Positions 57,247 to 64,000 of a DNA stretch of 64,000 nucleotides are shown piece by piece. A model generated the notes under the pieces. That model was not told the origin of the DNA. It did no database searches and saw only the letters and a list, made by a program, of their open reading frames with translations. The position numbers and the translations under genes were made by a program. Positions within the stretch are counted from its first letter, which is position 1, and each line of letters begins with the position of its first letter. The stretch is from NCBI GenBank assembly GCA_041391425.1, contig JAWKNZ010000014.1, positions 29,039 to 93,038 of the forward strand. The letters run 5' to 3'. Origin of the DNA: JAWKNZ01 sp041391425 (GTDB lineage: Bacteria; Bdellovibrionota_B; Oligoflexia; Oligoflexales; JAWKNZ01).

Positions 57247-58214
57247 TTAGCTAACCCTAGCTTCTTACCAATGGATGAAAATTCTTGATAATTGTTTTCT
57301 GCATCCTTTTTAAAAGCGCTGCCCTCGACAAGTAATGCGGTTGCTCCTGACTTTGATATGAATTTGTTCCAATCAGCATCTTTGGTAACTTTGTTGAGCA
57401 AGTCCTTATAAAATTTGCTAGCCTGTGGATCTAAGTTTTTAGGTGCGACAAAACCACGCCACATATCCTCACCTTCGAATCCAGAAATGCCTAATTCTGA
57501 AAGTGTAGGTATGTTCGACCACTCGCCTTTTAAACGTGCTTTATTGGCAATTGCAATAGCTTTAAGATTAGGCTTTCCAACGATGTCACTTACATTGCCG
57601 ACATAAACATCGCCATGGTTGCCTAAAAGTGCGGTCATCGCTTTGCCGCCGCCACTATATGGTATCCATTTAGCTTTTAGGCCTACTTTTTCCCATAGTT
57701 TTGTAGCAAAAATATGATCATTGCCACCAGGAGAGGGGCCAACCCAAAGTTGATTGCCATTTGAAGATTGGTTATGTTGTACTACTTTTTTCCAATCATT
57801 TAATGGGGTGTTATTATTTACTATGATGGCTTCCGGCTCTGAAACCAATAGACCCAACCAGGTTAAAGAGTCGAGCTTAAATTCACCAGCATTTGTTGCC
57901 ATTTTGCCGATGACAGATTTTGTGATGGCACCTATGGTATAACCATCGCTTTTGGCTGCCTGTAGCTTTTTCATTGCTATAATCCCACCTGCGCCTGGTT
58001 TGTTGACAATGAGTATTTTTCCTTTGTGATATTTTGCAGCTATTTTTTCAAATTTACGAGCGAAGACATCAATAGCTCCACCAGGCTTGGTGTATACGAT
58101 TAATTTTATTGGTCGCTTGGGAAACTCCTGTCCGTGAGCTACGTTTTTCGCAACGAGCTGAATGGCGAACAGAGTTGAGAAGAAGACAGGAAAAATTGCC
58201 GTTGTTTTAGCCAT
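57243..58214 (-). CDS. tctC: TctC-family (Bug) substrate-binding protein
   Basis: 323 aa periplasmic receptor. Signal peptide to about VAHGQ, then the family block FPKRPIKLIVYTKPGGAIDVFARKF, IVNKPGAGGIIAMKKL, GPSPGGNDHIFATKLWEK and WIPYSGGGKAMTALLGNHGDV. Captures a carboxylate and delivers it to TctAB. AAGGA lies upstream of the ATG. It begins 33 bases after the CYTH-like gene, so all four genes may form one operon. Confidence 0.92.
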   Translation of the reverse strand: MAKTTAIFPVFFSTLFAIQLVAKNVAHGQEFPKRPIKLIVYTKPGGAIDVFARKFEKIAAKYHKGKILIVNKPGAGGIIAMKKLQAAKSDGYTIGAITKSVIGKMATNAGEFKLDSLTWLGLLVSEPEAIIVNNNTPLNDWKKVVQHNQSSNGNQLWVGPSPGGNDHIFATKLWEKVGLKAKWIPYSGGGKAMTALLGNHGDVYVGNVSDIVGKPNLKAIAIANKARLKGEWSNIPTLSELGISGFEGEDMWRGFVAPKNLDPQASKFYKDLLNKVTKDADWNKFISKSGATALLVEGSAFKKDAENNYQEFSSIGKKLGLAK

Positions 58215-58246
58215 TTTTTGGATATCCTTTGATAAGAAATGTGCTA

Positions 58247-59014
58247 CTAGAGCTTATGTAGCCAGTTATTTAAATATTCGATGGTAAGCTTTGTTTTACT
58301 GTTTTGTAAGGCACAACTTTTTAAGCCTAAGCTATTTATTTTTTCCACTAACTTCTTGCGGTTGGCGGTGAACTGATCTGTTGTATCTTTAAAAGAGAGC
58401 TCTACGATTGTCAGCGGATATTTATTCCGGTGCTCTAGTTTAAGTTTGATCTTATTCTGCCCTACTTCTTTGAGGTTATTTTCGAAGCCTTTTTTCTCAA
58501 AAATATGTGTAGGTACAGGTCCAAATTCTTGTAATAAATTCCACTGAAGCGGTTCTTTGATGTGGTGATTTAAGTATGTGATTTGGGCATTTGTCAGAAG
58601 CTTTTTGATGCGTTCAATTGTCGGTAGGTTTGGAAAACTTTCTTGTAATGAATATTTCTTTTTTATTGAACACGATTGAACTGACCTATTTATATAATGG
58701 TCGTGCTCACATTTAATTTCTTGTGATGACTCAGGTAGGATATCTTTTGTTTGTTTCTTACGAACCTTTATGGTTAGGTCGACTTTGTCGGTGGATTCTC
58801 GAAAACGAATGATAGCCCCTTGTTTTAAGTAGCTTAGGTTCGTAGTGTCAAAATATGAGATAGCTTTGATTTCTTTTGAGCTTTCTTGGAAGCCTAGGCG
58901 TTTAGCCGCTTCGTTTGCGGAGATATTGCATAGTTGGAGGTGAAACTCATCGGCCAAGGCAGATGAAGGAATGGTGTTAATCGTTAAGGTTAAGAGTAAA
59001 TAACGAAAAAACAT
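58247..59014 (-). CDS. Exported CYTH/triphosphate-tunnel-like protein
   Basis: 255 aa with signal peptide ending near SSALA. Residues ~50-90 read KAISYFDTTNLSYLKQGAIIRFRESTDKVDLTIKVRKKQ, followed later by KIKLKLEHRNKYPLTIVELSF. These match the alternating charged strands of the CYTH / triphosphate tunnel fold (YFDT..L....x..R.R.......T.K), where Arg and Lys line the tunnel. CYTH enzymes usually act on triphosphates in the cytoplasm, so export is unusual. Located directly upstream of tctCBA. GGAGC before the ATG. The assignment is by pattern. Confidence 0.6.
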   Translation of the reverse strand: MFFRYLLLTLTINTIPSSALADEFHLQLCNISANEAAKRLGFQESSKEIKAISYFDTTNLSYLKQGAIIRFRESTDKVDLTIKVRKKQTKDILPESSQEIKCEHDHYINRSVQSCSIKKKYSLQESFPNLPTIERIKKLLTNAQITYLNHHIKEPLQWNLLQEFGPVPTHIFEKKGFENNLKEVGQNKIKLKLEHRNKYPLTIVELSFKDTTDQFTANRKKLVEKINSLGLKSCALQNSKTKLTIEYLNNWLHKL

Positions 59015-59316
59015 TATTAAGCTCCAAGTATAAAATAGCTACTTCTATGTTCTAACATGCAGGGACTCTAGCAACTTATCAATTTTGTGTAAATACTACT
59101 AACAATAATCTAATAAAATTGATATTTGTAATATTTATCTATAATTTAAGACGCTTACATGCCAATTGTGGGGTTTGCAATTCTAATAGAAACCTATCAG
59201 AGATAGTATTTGAAATGCCTTAATCTTATTCTAACGTATTCAATGAGCTAAAAATGTGATGTAACCCATGCGGTAAGGCGAAGCAATTGTTGGATAAAAA
59301 GATCAGAGGTTGGAGG

Positions 59317-59487
59317 ATGAAGAAGGTTGAATGGGAGCAAGATAGTAGGGGTAGAAAACTGGATCATGTTTATTATCGTGGAGCTACGGTGCATAAGTCT
59401 TTATTAGATGAACAAACGAATTCATTTGATCATCCGCTGTTAACTATTGAAATATCTTACGATAAAACTGATGATTTGAAACAGTGA
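59317..59487 (+). CDS. Small hypothetical protein
   Basis: 56 aa from ATG 59317 (MKKVEWEQDSRGRKLDHVYYRGATVHKS) or 66 aa from TTG 59287. GGAGG directly abuts the ATG, which is too close, so the start is uncertain. Polar, no membrane segment, no family recognised. It converges with recA across a strong hairpin. About 270 bases to its left (59015-59286) hold nothing I can name. Confidence 0.45.
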   Translation: MKKVEWEQDSRGRKLDHVYYRGATVHKSLLDEQTNSFDHPLLTIEISYDKTDDLKQ

Positions 59488-59504
59488 TTGCTTGAATTTA
59501 AGCT

Positions 59505-59548
59505 AGCTAACTCTCAAATAACTTGCTTTTGTTTGAGAGTTAGCTTTG
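59505..59548. terminator. Bidirectional terminator downstream of recA
   Basis: Perfect 14-base stem AGCTAACTCTCAAA / TTTGAGAGTTAGCT with a short T-rich loop, followed by TTTGTC on the plus strand and preceded by A/T on the other. It lies 22 bases after the end of recA. Confidence 0.75.
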
Positions 59549-59570
59549 TCTAAAGCTTGAGGGTTAGTTC

Positions 59571-60719
59571 TTAAGCCTTTTGGCTAGCTGCACTCGCACT
59601 TTTTCCCGATTTTAGTGTTTTTTGAGATGAAGGCTTATTTGCTTGGCTTGCTTGGGGTTTGCTTGTAGCCCCTTCTAATGGCTTTTCTGCTGTTTGGTCT
59701 GTTGTTTTGATCATGCCAGTGGCTTTTTTTACATCTAAGTCTATTTTATTGAAGATTTCTTCGTTAGATTTTAAAAATTCCTTGACGCTTTCACGGCCTT
59801 GTCCTAAGCGCTCTTCCCCATAAGAGAACCATGAACCGCTTTTCTTAACCACACCTTTGTCTACACCTAGATCTAATAGGTCTCCTATATAAGACACCCC
59901 TTCATTAAACATAATATCAAATTCAGCTTGTCGGAAAGGGGCTGCTACTTTGTTCTTAACAACTTTAACACGCACTCTATTTCCGATAACTTCGTCTGCT
60001 TGTTTGATAGAGGCTACTCTTCTAATATCTAGCCTTATAGAGGAGTAAAATTTTAAAGCGTTACCACCAGTCGTTGTTTCTGGACTGCCGAACATAACAC
60101 CAATTTTCATACGCAGTTGGTTTATGAAAATGACTAAGCAGTTAGAGCGAGAAACTGAAGCTGCAAGTTTACGTAAAGCTTGAGACATTAGGCGTGCTTG
60201 CAAGCCGACGTGCCGATCCCCCATTTCTCCTTCTAGCTCTGCTTTTGGAGTTAGGGCCGCTACTGAGTCGACAACAATAACGTCGACGGCATTGCTTTTT
60301 ACAAGCATGTCGACGATGTCAAGGGCTTGTTCGCCTGTATCTGGCTGGGATACCATTAAGTCGTCGATGTTTACTCCAATTTTTTTTGCATAGGATGTGT
60401 CGAGTGCATGCTCGGCATCGATGAAGGCACAAACTCCTCCTTTCTTTTGTGATTCTGCAATCGTATGTAGGCTAAGAGTTGTCTTGCCACTTGATTCTGG
60501 ACCATAAATTTCAATGATACGGCCTTTTGGCAGTCCATTGATTCCCAAAGCTAAATCTAAAGATATGGATCCTGTTGGGATGGCTTCGATGCTAGTTGCA
60601 ATAGCATTCTTGCCTAGACACATGATTGAGCCTTTGCCAAATTGCTTCTCAATAGCACTAACAGCAAGGTCCAGGGCTTTCGCTTTTTCTTTTTCATTCA
60701 ATGATTCACCTGTGTGCAT
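59571..60719 (-). CDS. recA: Recombinase A
   Basis: Homologous-recombination ATPase and SOS co-protease. Walker A GPESSGKTTL, Walker B VIVVDSVAALTPKAE, L1/L2 loop and NQLRMKIGVMFGSPETTTGGNALKFY, all typical. 382 aa, longer than the usual ~350 because of a ~45-residue Lys/Ser/Ala/Pro-rich C-terminal tail (TSKPQASQANKPSSQKTLKSGK). The start overlaps the end of the upstream EI24 gene by 14 bases, so it is translated from a shared transcript. No LexA box can be called with confidence. Confidence 0.97.
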   Translation of the reverse strand: MHTGESLNEKEKAKALDLAVSAIEKQFGKGSIMCLGKNAIATSIEAIPTGSISLDLALGINGLPKGRIIEIYGPESSGKTTLSLHTIAESQKKGGVCAFIDAEHALDTSYAKKIGVNIDDLMVSQPDTGEQALDIVDMLVKSNAVDVIVVDSVAALTPKAELEGEMGDRHVGLQARLMSQALRKLAASVSRSNCLVIFINQLRMKIGVMFGSPETTTGGNALKFYSSIRLDIRRVASIKQADEVIGNRVRVKVVKNKVAAPFRQAEFDIMFNEGVSYIGDLLDLGVDKGVVKKSGSWFSYGEERLGQGRESVKEFLKSNEEIFNKIDLDVKKATGMIKTTDQTAEKPLEGATSKPQASQANKPSSQKTLKSGKSASAASQKA

Positions 60720-61518
60720 TAGCCATTCCTTTTTCTAGTAAGTTATGTTTTTGTAATGCTTTAACCGATAGCATCGTTCCGCCTGCTATAGCCAAAGGCA
60801 TTAAAATAAATTGTATTAATGGTATGAGTAGCCACAAGCCGAGTCCTGTCACTGCCCAAAAGTCTTTTTTAACAAAGGATAAACGGTCTTTAAAGCTCCA
60901 GCCCCTGCGGAGGAGTGAGTAGTCATAAAAATCCCAGCTGATCAGAAAAGCAGTTATGATAGTGGATATGATATTCACGCCAGGGATGAGTAAGAGGATT
61001 ATAGAAAGGAAGAGAATAAATGCGACCTTTTTAAATTCTTCTCCCATAAGCTTCAAAGAATGTATAAAGCTTAGTTCTGGCGCCTTTTTATGTGTAAGGT
61101 CTGCTTCTACTACCATTGAAATATATTCATAAATAGGGGAAGCTAAGATATTCATAACAAGAATACTAGAAGCGAATCCAAGCAATATGAAACTGATGTA
61201 GACGAGAGTTTTCATCAAGTAATATAAGCCCACCCCCCACCAGCTTTCAGGCTTGGTGAATAATGCCCAATTTAAAATAACATCGTCGTATTGAATAAAA
61301 AATGTCCAAGCAGAGATTAGAGCTATGAGTCCTAGCACCATCGGAATAAAAACAAGCAAGAGGTATTTAGGGTGGTTTTTTAACCAGCTTGCTCCTGAGA
61401 GGTAAGTCTTTGCGCCGCGCGCTATTTCGGTCACAGGCGATACTATTGATGATATATTTGGCAAAGTTGAGACTCCAAAAAAAGCTATAAAATCGCCTGT
61501 GAGAGGTATATTAACCAT
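60706..61518 (-). CDS. EI24-family inner-membrane protein (CysZ-like)
   Basis: About 270 aa from ATG 61518 (MVNIPLTGDFIAFFGV). An upstream GTG at 61572 would begin inside a repeat-arm relic and is rejected. Four to six hydrophobic segments are present with the EI24 blocks ASPIYEYISMVVEADL and WDFYDYSLLRRGWSFKDRLSFVKKD. EI24 proteins include the sulfate transporter CysZ. No sulfur-metabolism neighbours are present here. It is translationally linked to recA. Confidence 0.82.
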   Translation of the reverse strand: MVNIPLTGDFIAFFGVSTLPNISSIVSPVTEIARGAKTYLSGASWLKNHPKYLLLVFIPMVLGLIALISAWTFFIQYDDVILNWALFTKPESWWGVGLYYLMKTLVYISFILLGFASSILVMNILASPIYEYISMVVEADLTHKKAPELSFIHSLKLMGEEFKKVAFILFLSIILLLIPGVNIISTIITAFLISWDFYDYSLLRRGWSFKDRLSFVKKDFWAVTGLGLWLLIPLIQFILMPLAIAGGTMLSVKALQKHNLLEKGMANAHR

Positions 61519-62118
61519 AAATATGTATGGCGTCAATGAGTAAACCGCAAGATAAGCGTGAAACGCCAACACACTCTAATGAATTCCTCGCTGTTTTTCA
61601 TAACAAAAGTACCAAATTTTTTCTAGATCACAAGAGTAATTGTCAATGCACGGAAATGGTGTTGTTAGTTGTAGTTAAATTGGGCACTAGTGATGGAATT
61701 CGTGCTTCAGAGGTTCGTTTTAAAAGTTGTCAAATGTATTGTGTATCAAAGAGTTTGATAAAAAATTGAAGCTACATAATTACAAGGATGCATTTTTTTA
61801 AATTATGCAGAAACCTACCAAAGTTTTTTGAAATATGGACTTTATTTGGGCTTATTCTTACTCATAAGTATGTTGGAGCATCATGCTGAGTGAGGCGAAA
61901 CATTTCGAAATGATTTGAGGATTAGTATAAGGCGGAGATTCTCCGCCTTTGGCTCATCAGAGTGGTGAAATCTTGACCTCCAATCTATTTGTGGCTCATG
62001 GCTAAGAGTAATTATTTTGGAGTGTTTATCTTTTACTATCAACTTAAGGTCAATAGTTTGACGTGATTGACCGATATCTATTGACGGATCTACCAATTAC
62101 ATTACGGAAAAAGAAGCT
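61519..62118. other. Intergenic region with a solo family B arm and a hairpin
   Basis: About 600 bases without a supportable gene. At 61558-61580 there is a solo right arm of family B (gtgaaacgccaacacactct, 19 of 23 bases identical) followed by TA. A short perfect hairpin GGCGGAG-ATT-CTCCGCC lies at 61931-61947. The open frames here (61527-61769 plus, 61881-62096 minus) start inside the relic or lack binding sites. Confidence 0.55.
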
Positions 62119-63421
62119 GTGAGTTTTAATTTTCTTAAAAAGTTTTTCTATTGCTTTGCAGCCATTCTATTGCAGACGGCAATAATTCATTGTCAAGAAA
62201 CTTTATATGCTCAAGCATTTTTTCAACAAAAATTAGTGAATCAAGAAGATTTACCAGAAGTTGTTGTGATGCCTTGGCGGACTATTGGTATTGACGCCAG
62301 TACAGAAGTAACTTGCGCGAGAGTTTATTCAGAGCCAGCAATCTTTAGTAAGTGCATTAATAACTGACTCCGAGAGTTTAACGCGTTATCTATCATCAAA
62401 ACAAAATGGTGAGAAAAATAGCTTGTTAACGCAAAATATGATACGGCTTAGTGATCAAATATATGTGGGACGAGCAAAATCGGCATTGCCTGCTCCCATG
62501 GCGGTGGAACCAGTTCTTTGCTCGCTTTTAAATACTAATTTGGTTTTTTTGACTTTTACACATGCTTTTCAAAATATACTAATTGCTTCGAGTCACTACC
62601 GTATTGCTACTCTCAATGAAAAAAAGCCCATTGATTTAAAACTTCCTTTATCTGTGTTGTTGAATAAGACAGTAGAAAAAACGGCCTCTGCACCGATAGC
62701 ACCAAGTGCATTGAAAATAGGTTTTTCTGTTGGTCAACAAAATCTTAAGGATGGAGAAGAGTCAGCTCTTTGCTTAAATTTATTGTTAGAGGAAAAGCTT
62801 GCTAGTCAATATCGGATAGTAAAATCAATTGGCAACGAGTCTTTGGTGACCTTTAGGAATTTGCTTAACCCTAAGGAGAAAATGCAACGGGCGACTCGAC
62901 GTATCATTGCTTATTGGCGTCAAAAGGAGAATGTTGCAGCTCAAAAAGATTTGATAAAAGCAATTCTTAAGGCTTCTTTTGCAGAAAGTGTTTTTGCTAA
63001 TCATATTCCTCTCGAATACCAAGGAGAATTTAGTTTTGCTTTTAACGGTAATGCGATTGATTTTCAAATCGAACAAGAATTAAATGATTTTCTCAATGCG
63101 CAAAAGCAATCATTGGATCTTAATGAGTTTCCTAAAATAGCCCATATCAATCGTGCTTGGATTTATTTAGATAAAGGTAGAGCATGGGGATTGAAAATAA
63201 ATGACCGCCTGATTTCTCAAGAACTTCCTAACGAGATACAAGGGCATGTTGTCGGATATTTTGGTCCTGAGATGAACTTAAAATCTCAGTATGGACACGG
63301 TATAGTTGAGGGTGCGATTGTTTATATACGCAAAGGACAAAAGAAGGTTAGAGTGGGGCAAACATTTATTTTTGATCGTAAAACCTACCCAACACCGTGG
63401 CCACCTCAAAAAACAAAATAG
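62119..63421 (+). pseudogene. Exported protein, interrupted by a frameshift
   Basis: GTG start at 62119. Signal peptide through IHCQETLYAQ, then VVVMPWRTIGIDASTEVT. The frame changes near 62335, after which SLVSALITDSESLTRYLSSKQNGEKNSLL continues into the long frame ending at 63421. The change is +1/-2 relative to the first frame, unlike the common one-base losses elsewhere. The C-terminal part (AWIYLDKGRAWGLKINDRL, KVRVGQTFIFDRKTYPTPWPP) is not a family I recognise. The N-terminus has a faint CsgG/TolB-like look. About 435 aa in total. Confidence 0.65.
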
Positions 63422-63469
63422 AGTTTGTTGTTATGTAGGGCCGAGAGCGAAGCACCTTTATAGAAAAAG

Positions 63470-63820
63470 TTACTCATCGCTCAAATCAGCAATAAAATCA
63501 GATAACCTTTTTTGTTCCTCAGCTTCGATATCAGTAATCATGATCCCTACGGAGTAATCATTATGATTTCTAACCCATTTTGCTAAAAAATTTATTGGGT
63601 TTTCTTTTTCTATGAACAAGCTCACCTCTAAGATACTAGCTGCATTCATATGGCTTAATCTATTTATTTTAGAAGTTAATAATAAACCTGATTCGCTAAC
63701 GTTTTCTGTCTGAAGTTCATAAGATTCTTTTGAACCAAAAAGCCTTATTATAGCTTTTGATTCTAATTTAATGCGATGTCGGGTTTTAAGACGGCGCTCT
63801 TTTAACAGGTTTCTTTCCAT
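63470..63820 (-). CDS. Stand-alone PilZ-domain protein
   Basis: 116 aa. RxxxR-type motif in RLKTRHRIKLES, D/NxSxxG motif as ENVSESGLLL, and strands AIIRLF, ILEVSLFI, FLAKWVRN and SVGIMITDI in the expected order. Binds c-di-GMP in the family. GAGG precedes the ATG. The second PilZ-type domain in the window besides the phosphatase fusion. The remaining bases to the window end (63821-64000) hold only its upstream region. Confidence 0.85.
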   Translation of the reverse strand: MERNLLKERRLKTRHRIKLESKAIIRLFGSKESYELQTENVSESGLLLTSKINRLSHMNAASILEVSLFIEKENPINFLAKWVRNHNDYSVGIMITDIEAEEQKRLSDFIADLSDE

Positions 63821-64000
63821 CCGCTTATGACCTCGTACTTATTTATCTTTTTCAGTGAATTAGGGTTTCTTGCTACTAAACTTTGGCAAGAAAATACTTA
63901 TTTTCTATTATACTCAAACAAAATAAGTTTGCATATAAGCTCTATTAATAATGGTTTCTCAAGTATTTGAAAGTTAACATTCTTCTTAAATTTTTGATCT

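Noticed and set aside
61881..62096. 71-codon frame on the minus strand
   Set aside because: No ribosome binding site, TTG start, and it contains the GGCGGAG hairpin; no family resemblance.

Overview
The window is 64 kb of AT-rich DNA (about 40% GC by eye) from a Gram-negative bacterium. It encodes about ten lipobox-type lipoproteins, an outer-membrane-barrel candidate, TctCBA-type uptake, CheW/CheX/receiver signalling proteins and PilZ proteins. This style (many Ser/Asp/Asn-rich tethered lipoproteins, receiver-TPR fusions, PilZ, CheX) fits Bdellovibrionota/Oligoflexia or a related delta-type lineage. That placement is inference from gene content and I hold it at moderate confidence only. No phage, CRISPR array, rRNA or transposase gene was found.

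Layout. 1-3.1 kb: translation and RNA housekeeping (mnmA 3' end, rnc, der). 3.1-8 kb: a tandem palindromic repeat array, a double LamG-like lipoprotein, a second repeat copy and an M28 aminopeptidase lipoprotein. 8-12.3 kb: cheW, dinB and a frameshifted di-haem cytochrome, with repeats between them. 12.3-16 kb: small exported proteins, including one with a secretin-type domain, and a lytic transglycosylase. 16-22.5 kb: hsp20, gdhA, a beta-barrel candidate, a threonine/serine-exporter pair and serS. 22.7-33.6 kb: signalling, with a receiver protein, a decayed hybrid kinase, a PP2A-like phosphatase fused to PilZ, a double-CheX protein, a receiver-TPR protein and a further receiver. 33.8-45.9 kb: MFS transporter, SprT/DUF2786 protein, more lipoproteins, Na/Pi transporter, Usp, and APH/P-loop kinase. 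46-54 kb: ftsH (frameshifted), an alpha/beta hydrolase, a PLD-like lipoprotein, tRNA-Cys and an acidic lipoprotein. 54.6-64 kb: a second metallophosphatase, tctCBA with an upstream secreted CYTH-like protein, recA with an EI24 membrane protein, a broken exported protein and a stand-alone PilZ protein.

The most striking non-coding feature is a set of intergenic palindromic elements of about 110-180 bp in three families. Their arms are unrelated, but all have an apex built on TGTAC...GTAC. Family A (8 units at 5 loci) sits at AT-only sites with apparent 4-6 bp target duplications. Family B (3 full copies and one solo arm) is bounded by TA with near-perfect inverted ends, as expected of IS630/mariner-type miniature elements. 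Family C has two full copies. No transposase is present here to mobilise them.

A second theme is single-base frameshifts, mostly one-base losses in A/T runs. They occur in serS and ftsH (normally essential) as well as in a cytochrome, a thrE-like gene and exported proteins. A hybrid kinase carries mixed indels and a nonsense codon. The essential-gene lesions are most simply assembly errors, but RNA-polymerase slippage on homopolymers is a testable alternative.
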